64,000 bases of DNA from Algihabitans albus (GTDB taxonomy: Bacteria > Pseudomonadota > Alphaproteobacteria > Kiloniellales > DSM-21159): the NCBI RefSeq assembly GCF_003572205.1, contig NZ_QXNY01000006.1:1-64000 (forward strand), in the 5' to 3' direction. The notes under the pieces are model-generated. The model had not been told where the DNA came from, made no database searches, and saw only the letters and a list, made by a program, of their open reading frames with translations. Below, piece by piece: positions 46,930 through 54,976 of the stretch. A program made the translations under genes and the position numbers. Each line of letters starts with the position of its first letter. The stretch's first letter is position 1.

Positions 46930-48218
46930 TCGAGGCGGTCATCGGCTTTCTGCTCGTCTTCGTTCTGCTGTTTTTCGGAACGCCCGTGGCCTTCGGCATG
47001 ATCATCGTCGGGGTGCTGGGTTTCGCCTGGGTCGTCGGCTGGTTCCCGGGCTTGGCGATGCTTGGGCAGATCGCCTATGAAACCAGCCTGAGCGCCAGCC
47101 TGTCGGTTCTGCCGCTCTTCATTCTGATGGGCAACTTCGTCTCGCGCGCCGGCCTCAGCCGGGAGCTGTACGACTGCGCCAACGCCTTCATCGGGCATCG
47201 ACGCGGCGGTTTGGCGATGGCCACGGTCCTGGCCTGCGGCGGTTTCGCCGCGGTCAGCGGGTCCAGCATGGCGACCTCGGCGACCATGGCCCAGGTCTCG
47301 GTGCCGGAGATGCGCAAGCACGGCTACGCGGACAGCCTGGCCGCGGGTTCCATCGCGGCCGGCGGCACGCTCGGCATTCTAATTCCGCCCTCGGTCATCC
47401 TGGTGCTCTACGGCATCGTCACCGGGACCGATATCGGTGCTCTCTTTATCGCCGGCATCGTTCCGGGCGTGATCGGGCTGCTTTTCTATCTGGCCGCGGT
47501 CCGGACGATCACCTGGATCAACCCCGAGATGGGGCCGCCGGGCCCACGCGCCGACTGGCGTCAACGCCTGCGCGCGTTGTCGCGCATCTGGGGCATCCTG
47601 GTGCTGTTTCTGGTCATCATGGGCGGCATGTATCTGGGGGTTTTCACGCCGACCGAGGCCGCTGGGATCGGCGCGGGCGGCGCCTTTCTGTTCGTTCTGG
47701 CCCGCCGCGCCATGACCTGGTCCATGCTGCTGGACACGCTGGTTCAGACCGCGCGCACCACTTCGATGATGTTCATCCTGCTGATCGGCGCCATCGTCTT
47801 CTCCAACTTCATCAACGTTGCCGGCCTGCCGCGGGAGCTGTCCAACTGGGTGCTGTCGTTCGAGGCCTCGCCGATGCTGGTGATGCTCTGCATCCTGGCG
47901 ATCTATCTGGTGCTCGGCTGTCTGCTCGAGAGCCTGAGCATGATGTTGCTGACCGTGCCGATCTTCTTTCCCATCGTCCAGTCGCTCGGCTTCGACCCGA
48001 TCTGGTTCGGCATCATCGTCGTGGTGGTGATCGAGATCAGCCTGATCACGCCGCCGATCGGTCTCAATGTCTTCGTTATGAAGGTCGCGCTTCCCGACGT
48101 TCCGACGACGACGATCTTCCGGGGCGTCGGCGTCTTCATCCTCGCGGACATTCTGCGCCTGGCGCTTCTGCTTCTGGTTCCCGCACTGGTCCTCTTCGCC
48201 CCGAACCTGATGGGATAG
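46926..48218 (+). CDS. TRAP transporter large permease DctM (system 4)
   Basis: A 430-residue twelve-helix permease with GSIAAGGTLGILIPPSVILVLYGIV and SLITPPIGLNVFVMK. Long stretches match DctM of system 2, for example PLFILMGNF-RAGLS and GGFAAVSGSSMAT. Confidence 0.94.
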   Translation: MIEAVIGFLLVFVLLFFGTPVAFGMIIVGVLGFAWVVGWFPGLAMLGQIAYETSLSASLSVLPLFILMGNFVSRAGLSRELYDCANAFIGHRRGGLAMATVLACGGFAAVSGSSMATSATMAQVSVPEMRKHGYADSLAAGSIAAGGTLGILIPPSVILVLYGIVTGTDIGALFIAGIVPGVIGLLFYLAAVRTITWINPEMGPPGPRADWRQRLRALSRIWGILVLFLVIMGGMYLGVFTPTEAAGIGAGGAFLFVLARRAMTWSMLLDTLVQTARTTSMMFILLIGAIVFSNFINVAGLPRELSNWVLSFEASPMLVMLCILAIYLVLGCLLESLSMMLLTVPIFFPIVQSLGFDPIWFGIIVVVVIEISLITPPIGLNVFVMKVALPDVPTTTIFRGVGVFILADILRLALLLLVPALVLFAPNLMG

Positions 48219-48299
48219 GGGCCCGATGGAAGTGGAGTCCGACAAGAAGGCGAGACAAGCGCCCGACCGAATCTCGAGACAATCACAGGGGTAACAACG

Positions 48300-49319
48300 A
48301 TGTTCTCAACGAAAAGCTTCCTCGCGGCGGCTGGCCTGGCGGCCATGGCCGCGGCCACATCCGCTTCGGCGGAGGAAACCGTGATCCGCTTCTCCAACTG
48401 GTTGCCGCCGACCTATCCGCTCACCACCGACGTCTTCGTGCCCTGGGCCGAAAAGCTGGCGGAGGAGACCGAGGGCCGGGTGAGGGTCGAATTCGTGTCG
48501 GGCCTCGGCAGTCCTCAGTCGCATTTCGATCTGGTGCGCAACGGCGTCGCCGACATGGCCTTCAGCGTACACGCCTACAACGCCGACCGCTTTCCGTTGA
48601 TCATGGGGGTAGAGCTGCCGTTTCTGGCGCCCGACTCTCGCTCCGCCTCGATAGCGGCGTGGCGTACCTACGAAGCCTTCTTCGCCGACGCCAACGAGTA
48701 TCGCGGTGTCGAGCTGGTCAGCCTCTGGACCACGGGTCCGGCCAACGTCTTCACCAACGAGACCGAGATTTCGTCGCTCGAGGACATGCAGGGCCTCAAA
48801 GTCCGGGTCGCGGGCGGCATCGCCAAGGACATTGCCGAGCGTTTGGAGATGGTGCCGGTTTTCGCGCCGGCGACCGAGGCCTACGAGATGATCTCACGCG
48901 GGGTTGCCGACGGGATCTTCTTTCCCACCGAGTCCGCCTACAACTTCAGGCTCGGCCCTGCCCTAGGATACGGTTTGAAGATTCCCAACGGGCTCTACTT
49001 TTCGAGCCAGTATCTCTTCATGAATCCACGCGTATGGGACCGTCTGTCGGAGGAGGATCAGGCGATCTTGCGGCGTCTGGGCGGCGAGTATCTGGCGGCC
49101 TTCGCCGCGGAGATGTGGGATCAGCAGGACGTCCTGGGCGAGTCGGAGATGGACGCGGGCGGGACCGCCTTCACGGTCGCCGAAGGCGCGTTGATGGAGA
49201 GCCTGGCCGGAGAGTTGGCTGTCTTCGAACAACGCTGGATCGAAGCGGCAGCGGAGCAGGGAGTCGATGGAGAGGCGGCGCTTGCCTACTTCCGAGAGCA
49301 GGTCGAAAGCTTGAATTAG
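48300..49319 (+). CDS. TRAP solute-binding protein DctP (system 4)
   Basis: A 339-residue periplasmic receptor with signal peptide ending TSASA|EET. The ligand-arginine segment is GLKVRVAGGIAKDIAERLEMVP. It is paralogous to the system 2 receptor. Being in the same direction and directly after the catabolic operon, it is the best candidate importer of the operon's substrate. Confidence 0.93.
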   Translation: MFSTKSFLAAAGLAAMAAATSASAEETVIRFSNWLPPTYPLTTDVFVPWAEKLAEETEGRVRVEFVSGLGSPQSHFDLVRNGVADMAFSVHAYNADRFPLIMGVELPFLAPDSRSASIAAWRTYEAFFADANEYRGVELVSLWTTGPANVFTNETEISSLEDMQGLKVRVAGGIAKDIAERLEMVPVFAPATEAYEMISRGVADGIFFPTESAYNFRLGPALGYGLKIPNGLYFSSQYLFMNPRVWDRLSEEDQAILRRLGGEYLAAFAAEMWDQQDVLGESEMDAGGTAFTVAEGALMESLAGELAVFEQRWIEAAAEQGVDGEAALAYFREQVESLN

Positions 49320-49338
49320 CCGGGATTTCCGCCGAGAT

Positions 49339-49380
49339 GACCGGGAACCGCCGCGGAGCCGACCGCGGCGGTTCCCGGTC
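49339..49380. terminator. Very strong 18-bp hairpin after dctP
   Basis: Perfectly complementary 18-bp arms at 49339-49356 and 49363-49380 surround a 6-nt loop. The stem is GC-rich. No T-tract follows. It starts 20 bp after the dctP stop and stands before marR, so it probably ends or protects the long Rieske-TRAP transcript. Confidence 0.7.
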
Positions 49381-49481
49381 TCGCGGTTCGACCCGAGACG
49401 GATTGTCTTCTGTGGACGCGAGGCAATGAGCTAACTTGCGCAACGATCAACTGACAGGGAACGGCCAGCGCCGGAGCGCCC

Positions 49482-49976
49482 ATGGCTAAATCGGGCTCCA
49501 ACCCGAAGCAGGAGACCAGATGGGAGAGTCCCACCATGGCCGAGATCGGCCTCGATCGTTTCGCTCCCTATCTGATTAACCGCATATCCGCCCGTTGGAA
49601 CGCCAGCATCCAAGAGGCCTTGCGCGGGACCGACTTGACGACCGTGCGCATGCGGACGCTTGCCGTGCTGTCGGCACGGCCGGGAGCCACGATCAATGAG
49701 CTTTCGGTACTGGCCGTCATCGAGCAGTCGACCATGAGCCGCAATCTGGATTCCATGGAAGCCGCCGGCCTGATCCTCAGGGTGCCGCGTGCCGACGATC
49801 TGCGGGTCCGCGAGATCCACGTGACGCCCGCCGGCCGAAAGGCCCTGGACGATTTCTGGCCGACGATGCACGCGGAATACCAGAGGCTGATCGACGGCTT
49901 CAGCGAGCGCGAGCGCGACCAGTTGATGGCGTTGCTGCACAAGATGTTGCGGAACATCCGGCAGCACCCGATCTGA
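49482..49976 (+). CDS. MarR-family transcriptional regulator
   Basis: A 164-residue winged-helix MarR protein. The DNA-binding part reads LAVLSARPGATINELSVLAVIEQSTMSRNLDSMEAAGLILRVPRADDLRVREIHVTPAGRKAL, with the wing residues D and R in place. Such proteins respond to aromatic acids and usually repress. It stands between the Rieske operon and the IorAB operon, whose promoter carries operator copy 5, so it is the best candidate to bind the ATGCA-N2-TGCAT sites. An upstream ATG at 49533 is an alternative start. Confidence 0.93.
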   Translation: MAKSGSNPKQETRWESPTMAEIGLDRFAPYLINRISARWNASIQEALRGTDLTTVRMRTLAVLSARPGATINELSVLAVIEQSTMSRNLDSMEAAGLILRVPRADDLRVREIHVTPAGRKALDDFWPTMHAEYQRLIDGFSERERDQLMALLHKMLRNIRQHPI

Positions 49977-50032
49977 CGCGGAACGGCTCCGCGGAGCGAC
50001 GGCCCGGGGCGCTGTGCGAGCGGCTGCCGCAA

Positions 50033-50068
50033 TTGACAATCGCCCCGCGATATTATATGCATTTGCAA
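50033..50068 (+). promoter_or_regulatory. Promoter with operator copy 5 before the IorA gene
   Basis: TTGACA (50033-50038) is followed at 15-17 bp by a TATATG/TATGCA stretch that overlaps the operator ATGCATTTGCAA (50057-50068). The operator is the same 12-mer as copy 2 at 31295-31306. The GGAGGTT ribosome site and ATG at 50098 follow 30 bases later. Confidence 0.7.
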
Positions 50069-50097
50069 GTAATGTCCTTGCGGAGGATGGGGAGGTT

Positions 50098-52254
50098 ATG
50101 GCGGAACGCTCTTTTGCCAAGGAGGTCGAAAAGCTTCGCCTGACTGCGGGAGAAGAGTTCGCTGGCGAGGGCATCCTGGCGGTGACCAAGGCGCTTCTGC
50201 AGTCCGGCGTCGGCTATGTCGCCGGCTATCAGGGGGCGCCGATCTCTCACCTGATGGATGTGCTGGCTGACGCCAGAGACATTCTGGAGGAACTCGGCAT
50301 CCGCTTCGAGGCCAGCGCGAGCGAGGCGACGGCGGCGGCCACCCTGGCGGCCTCGGTCCATTACCCGATCCGGGGAGCGGTGACCTTCAAGGCGCCTGTC
50401 GGCACCAACGTGGCCTCCGACGCCCTGGCCAATCTCGCTTCGGGCGGCGTCACCGGCGGAGCCCTGGTGATCGTCGGCGAGGACTACGGCGAGGGCTCCT
50501 CCATCATGCAGGAGCGCAGCCACGCCTTCGCGATGAAGTCGCAGATCTGGCTGCTCGACCCGCGCCCGAACCTGCCCTCGATCGTCGAGGCCGTGGAGCA
50601 CGGCTTCGCCTTGTCGGAGGCCAGCAATACGCCGGTCATGCTGCAGATGCGCATCCGCGCCTGTCACGTCCATGGCCGCTTCGTCGCCAAGGACAACAGA
50701 CGGCCGCCGACCACCGTTGTCGATGCTTTGGAGTCGCCGCGTCGCGATACCGCGCGCATCGTTCTGCCGCCGGCTTCCTTCGTGCATGAGCATGAGAAGA
50801 TCGATATCCGCTGGCCCGCGGCGATCGACTACGTCAAGCGCCACGAGTTGAACGAACTTTTCGGCCCGGAGGAGAGTGCCGTCGGAATCGTTCTGCAAGG
50901 CGGTCTCTACAATGGGGTGATCCGTGCGCTGCAGCGTCTCGGTCTTGCCGACGCTGCCGGCGACAGCCGGATCCCGCTCTATGTCCTGAACGTCGCCTAC
51001 CCGCTGATCGAGGACGAGTTCCTGGCCTTCTGCGCCGGCAAGCGCGCGGTTCTGGTGGTGGAGGAAGGGCAGCCGAACTACATCGAGCAGGCCTTCGGCG
51101 CGATGCTTCATAAGCAGGCTGCCGAGACCAGGCTGGCCGGCAAGGACCCCTTTCCGATGGCCGGCGAGTACACCGGCCAGGTGATGCTGGACGGCCTGCG
51201 CGCCTTTCTGGCCGCGCAGGCGCCGGACCTGCTCAGCGACCGGGACCGTTCGCCGAACCGGGCAGTGGCGCCGGTCGACGACGCGGTGTTGTCGCAAAAC
51301 GTTCCCGTGCGTCCCGCCGGCTTCTGCATCGGCTGTCCGGAGCGGCCGATCTTCGCGGCGATGAAGCTTGTCGAGAAGGATCTCGGTCCGCACCATGTCG
51401 CCGCCGATATCGGCTGCCATCTCTTTTCGATTTTGCCGCCCTTCGACATCGGCGCGACGACCATGGGCTACGGCCTGGGGCCGGCCTCCTCCGCCGCCTT
51501 CAACGGACCGGCCAAGAAACGCTCGATCTCCGTGATCGGCGACGGCGGCTTCTGGCACAACGGCTTGGCCAGCGGGATCGGCAACGCCGTCTTCAACAAG
51601 AACGACGGCGTGATCATGATCGTCGACAACTACTATTCCGCCGCCACCGGCGGTCAGGACATTCTCTCGAGCCGGGCGACCAACCAGTCGCGTTCGACCC
51701 GGCATCCGATCGAGAACGCCGTGCGGGGCGTGGGCGTTACCTGGGTGCGGACCGTCGACCGGACCTACGACGTGAACAGGATGAAGGCGGTTCTGGCCGA
51801 GGCTCTGACGACCGACGAGCCGGGGCCGAAAGTCATCGTCGCCTCGTCGGAATGCATGCTCAATCGCCAGCGCAGGGAAAAGCCCCTGGTCGCCGCGGCG
51901 CTGAACGAGGGGCAGCGCGTCGTCAAGCAGCGCTTCGGCGTCGACGAGGATATCTGCACCGGAGACCATGCCTGCATCCGCTTGTCCGGCTGTCCGTCGC
52001 TCTCGGTGAAGCAGCTCGACGATCCCTTGCGCGACGATCCGGTGGCCAGCATCGACAACTCTTGCGTTGGCTGCGGCAACTGCGGCGAAGTCGCCGATGC
52101 CGCCGTCCTTTGCCCATCTTTCTGGCGCGCCGACATCGTCCATAACCCGAGCCGGTGGGAGCGGTTTGCCGCCCGCCTGCGCTTGCGCGTGATCGGCTGG
52201 CTGCAGGAGCGGCGCGCGCGCAGGCGTCTCAGTTTCGGCGCTGAAGTCGCGTGA
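50098..52254 (+). CDS. Indolepyruvate ferredoxin oxidoreductase-type alpha subunit (IorA-like)
   Basis: A 718-residue thiamine-diphosphate 2-oxoacid oxidoreductase subunit. It has a pyrimidine-binding N-terminal domain (GVGYVAGYQGAPISHLMDVLADA), a ThDP-binding domain (GDGGFWHNGLASGIGNAVFNKNDGVIMIVDNYY), and a C-terminal ferredoxin-like part. The second cluster is clear (CVGCGNCGEVADAAVLCP). The first is unusual (CTGDHACIRLSGCP). It turns an aryl 2-oxo acid plus CoA into an aryl-CoA and CO2. ATG 50098 has GGAGG directly upstream. In the proposed pathway the substrate would be isatinate or indolepyruvate. Confidence 0.9.
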   Translation: MAERSFAKEVEKLRLTAGEEFAGEGILAVTKALLQSGVGYVAGYQGAPISHLMDVLADARDILEELGIRFEASASEATAAATLAASVHYPIRGAVTFKAPVGTNVASDALANLASGGVTGGALVIVGEDYGEGSSIMQERSHAFAMKSQIWLLDPRPNLPSIVEAVEHGFALSEASNTPVMLQMRIRACHVHGRFVAKDNRRPPTTVVDALESPRRDTARIVLPPASFVHEHEKIDIRWPAAIDYVKRHELNELFGPEESAVGIVLQGGLYNGVIRALQRLGLADAAGDSRIPLYVLNVAYPLIEDEFLAFCAGKRAVLVVEEGQPNYIEQAFGAMLHKQAAETRLAGKDPFPMAGEYTGQVMLDGLRAFLAAQAPDLLSDRDRSPNRAVAPVDDAVLSQNVPVRPAGFCIGCPERPIFAAMKLVEKDLGPHHVAADIGCHLFSILPPFDIGATTMGYGLGPASSAAFNGPAKKRSISVIGDGGFWHNGLASGIGNAVFNKNDGVIMIVDNYYSAATGGQDILSSRATNQSRSTRHPIENAVRGVGVTWVRTVDRTYDVNRMKAVLAEALTTDEPGPKVIVASSECMLNRQRREKPLVAAALNEGQRVVKQRFGVDEDICTGDHACIRLSGCPSLSVKQLDDPLRDDPVASIDNSCVGCGNCGEVADAAVLCPSFWRADIVHNPSRWERFAARLRLRVIGWLQERRARRRLSFGAEVA

Positions 52255-52313
52255 CGGTCAGCGCGTCCGGCGCCTCCGGCGTGCGTGAGGCTGGAGCGAC
52301 CCAGGAGGCCGGC

Positions 52314-53816
52314 ATGATCAAGCTGGCGATCCTGGCGATCGGCGGCCAGGGCGGCGGGGTCATCACCGACTGGATCGTCGCGACGGCCGAGCGCAACGGC
52401 TGGCTGGCGCAGTCGACCAGCGTACCGGGCGTGGCGCAGCGGACCGGCGCGACCATCTACTATGTCGAGATGGCGCCCGGGGGCGGACCGGCTCCCGTCA
52501 TGTCTCTGGCGCCGGCGCCGGGCGATGTCGATATCGTCGTCGCCGCCGAGCTGATGGAGGCGGGGCGGGCGGTTCAGCGCGGCTTCGTCACGCCCGAAAC
52601 CACGACGCTGATCGCCTCCACCCACCGCGCCTACGGTATTTTGGAGAAGGCCGCGCCCGGTGACGGGATCGGCGATGCCGCCGCGGTGACGGAGATTCTC
52701 CGACGTTCGGCGAAACGATTGATTCTGGCCGATATGGAGACGCTGGCGCGCGACAAGGGCAGCGTCATCTCGGCCAGCCTGTTCGGCGCCCTCGCGGCCG
52801 TCGGCGCACTGCCCTTCCCGCGCGAGTCCTACGAGCAGACCATTCGCGACAGCGGCAAGGGCGTGACGGCCAGCTTGGCCGCCTTCGCTTCCGGTTGGCA
52901 GGCGGTGCGCGAACCACAGGATCCGGTGGCGGCCGACCCGCCGCCGCGCAGTGTCGGGCCGCGTCCCGGACCTGGCGGCTCCGCCCGGCTGTGCGCCGCC
53001 TACGAAGGTTTGACCCGCCGGATCGAGGCGGCCTTTCCCGAGGCCGGGCACGACATGCTCTTCGCCGGTCTGGAGAAGGTGGTCGACTTCCAGGACCTCG
53101 ACTATGGCCGCCAGTATCTCGACCGGGTCGCTGAGATCGCCGCGCTGGACCAAGCCGATCTGGGGTCCGCGCTGACGATCGAGGCAGCCAAGTACGTCGC
53201 CAATGCCATGGTCTATGACGACGTGATCCGCGTCGCCGACTTGAAGACCCGCGGCAGCCGCTCTCTGCGCGTTCGCACGGAAGCCGGCGTCGGCGGAAAC
53301 CAGGTTCTCAAGGTGACCGAATACATGCACCCGAGGGCCGAGGAGGTTTGCGGCCTCTTGCCGAGATCTCTGGGTGCTTTCCTCGAGGCGCGGCCGACCT
53401 GGATGGCTCGGCTCGACTGGCTGGTGAACCGGGGGCGGCGGGTGCGTACCGACACGCTCTTCTGGTTTTTGGTGCTCTATACGCTCGGCGGCCTCCGCCT
53501 CTGGCGCCGCCGGCTGCTGCGTCACGCCCATGAGACGCGGCATATCGAGGACTGGCTGGAGCGCGTCAAGGCGACGGCACCGCGCAACTATGCGCTTGCC
53601 GTGGAGATCCTGCGCTGCCGCCGGCTGATCAAGGGCTATAGCGATACCCATGCGCGCGGTCTGTCCAAGTACGACAGGGTGCTTTCCAGTCTCCCGGCCT
53701 TGCTCGATCGCAGCGATGGCGGCGATTGGCTGCGGCGCCTGCGCGACGTGGCCCTGAAAGACGAAGAGGGCACCGACCTGGAGGGCGCGCTGAAGACCGT
53801 GGAGTCCTTGCCGTAG
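52314..53816 (+). CDS. Indolepyruvate oxidoreductase-type beta subunit (IorB-like) with C-terminal extension
   Basis: A 500-residue protein. Residues 1-190 are the 2-oxoacid oxidoreductase gamma/IorB domain (AILAIGGQGGGVITDWIV, GVAQRTGATIYYVEM). The rest is an all-helical extension of the DUF6537 type found in long bacterial IorB proteins. ATG 52314 is chosen for its AGGAGG site. A GTG at 52251 overlapping the iorA stop is the alternative. It forms the enzyme with the preceding subunit. Confidence 0.88.
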   Translation: MIKLAILAIGGQGGGVITDWIVATAERNGWLAQSTSVPGVAQRTGATIYYVEMAPGGGPAPVMSLAPAPGDVDIVVAAELMEAGRAVQRGFVTPETTTLIASTHRAYGILEKAAPGDGIGDAAAVTEILRRSAKRLILADMETLARDKGSVISASLFGALAAVGALPFPRESYEQTIRDSGKGVTASLAAFASGWQAVREPQDPVAADPPPRSVGPRPGPGGSARLCAAYEGLTRRIEAAFPEAGHDMLFAGLEKVVDFQDLDYGRQYLDRVAEIAALDQADLGSALTIEAAKYVANAMVYDDVIRVADLKTRGSRSLRVRTEAGVGGNQVLKVTEYMHPRAEEVCGLLPRSLGAFLEARPTWMARLDWLVNRGRRVRTDTLFWFLVLYTLGGLRLWRRRLLRHAHETRHIEDWLERVKATAPRNYALAVEILRCRRLIKGYSDTHARGLSKYDRVLSSLPALLDRSDGGDWLRRLRDVALKDEEGTDLEGALKTVESLP

Positions 53817-54070
53817 CGAGAGCGGGATAGCAGCGGGCGTAGGCTGCGACGGTTTTCCGCGGAGATGCTTTAAATTTGAAACATTTGAAATAGTATGCAA
53901 TTTTTCCCGAACGAAAAGATCGCCGGTCCCAGCGTCGCCAGCCCAGTGTAGTTGGTGGCCCAGGGTCAGCGGCGGGCCGGTCAGCCGGTTGGGAGAGCGA
54001 CGAAGGCTCGCCGGGGGGGGCTGGCAGGGGCCCCCGCTATAAAGGCAGTCGCCAACATCGGGGGAAGGTC
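53817..54070. promoter_or_regulatory. AT-rich pocket with 9-bp direct repeat, probable promoter region
   Basis: This 254-bp gap holds a short AT-rich island in otherwise GC-rich DNA. It includes the direct repeat ATTTGAAAC-ATTTGAAAT (53874-53891) and a TATGCA half-site (53894-53899) like the first half of the shared operator. A G-run hairpin lies near 54013-54036. It probably holds the promoter of the hydrolase-TAXI operon. No gene is visible. Confidence 0.45.
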
Positions 54071-54976
54071 TTGTCAGTCGAAGCCGAAGCGGCCGTCTAT
54101 CGCGGGCTGACGCAGTCAGAGCTGGATGCGCAGTACGACCAGCGCTCCGCCGTTCCTCATGCGCAGGATTACATGACACGCTGGGCGGCCTGGAGCGCCG
54201 ATCTGCGGGCCGCCTGCCAGCCGCTGAACCTGGCCTATGCCGAAACCTCGGAAACCACCCTGCACCTCTTCAAGGGCAGGGCGGGCGGTCCCCTTCATAT
54301 GCATCTGCATGGCGGGGCCTGGCGCGCACTTTCGAAGGAGGATGCCGGCTTCGTCGTCAGGGGCCTGAGATCGGACGGGACGAGCGTGGCGGTGGTCGAC
54401 TTCGGACAGGCGCCGCAGATATCGCTCAAGGACATGGTCGGTCAGGTGCGCGTGGCCCTGCTGTGGCTGTCCAGGAATGCGGCCTGCCTCGGCGTTCGGC
54501 CGGACCGCATCACCGTTTCGGGGCACTCCTCCGGGGCGCACCTGGCGAGCTGCCTGCTCGATGCGCGCTGGTGGGCCGGCGAGGGCCTGACGGCGGATAC
54601 CTTCGCCGGATTGGTCCTGGTGAGCGGTGCCTACGATCTGGAACCCGTGCGGCTGAGCGCCCGAAACGGATATCTCGGCCTATCGCGAGACGAGGCATGG
54701 GACTTGACGGCGCTTCACCATCTGCCCGCAGATCTCCCGGCGATTCGGATCTTCTGGGGTGAGGACGATTTGCCGGAGTTCCGCCGCCAGGGCGCGGCTT
54801 TCGCCGCTGCGCTAGAAAAGGCCGGCGCGCCAGTCCGGAGCGAGGTCCGCGCCGGGAAGAATCACTTCGACATGTATGACGCCTTCGCGGATCCGGCCTC
54901 GCCGGTCTGCCGGGCCGCGCAAGCTATGGCGGCGGATGACAGCCGCGCTCGAAAACAACGGGGAGAAGACACTTGA
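54071..54976 (+). CDS. Alpha/beta hydrolase, arylformamidase-like
   Basis: A 301-residue alpha/beta hydrolase. The oxyanion motif is H80-G-G-A-W84, the nucleophile elbow G151-H-S153-S-G155, and the catalytic His lies in KNHFDMYDAF. The N-terminal LDAQYDQRSAVPHAQDYMTRWAAWS is the pattern of bacterial arylformamidases (kynurenine-formamidase-like). TTG start with GGGGAAGG upstream. It overlaps the TAXI receptor gene by 4 bases, so it probably acts on the compound imported by that transporter. An N-formyl aromatic or small ester is likely. Confidence 0.85.
   Translation: MSVEAEAAVYRGLTQSELDAQYDQRSAVPHAQDYMTRWAAWSADLRAACQPLNLAYAETSETTLHLFKGRAGGPLHMHLHGGAWRALSKEDAGFVVRGLRSDGTSVAVVDFGQAPQISLKDMVGQVRVALLWLSRNAACLGVRPDRITVSGHSSGAHLASCLLDARWWAGEGLTADTFAGLVLVSGAYDLEPVRLSARNGYLGLSRDEAWDLTALHHLPADLPAIRIFWGEDDLPEFRRQGAAFAAALEKAGAPVRSEVRAGKNHFDMYDAFADPASPVCRAAQAMAADDSRARKQRGEDT

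Noticed and set aside
49436-49443. TTGCGCAA palindrome before marR as a copy of the shared operator
   Set aside because: It lacks the ATGCA-N2-TGCAT pattern and is only 8 bp. It could still be a separate autoregulatory site.
53548-54179. Minus-strand frame crossing the IorB end and the gap before the hydrolase gene
   Set aside because: It is part of an 804-codon antisense frame without domain signals. The plus strand has clear genes on both sides.
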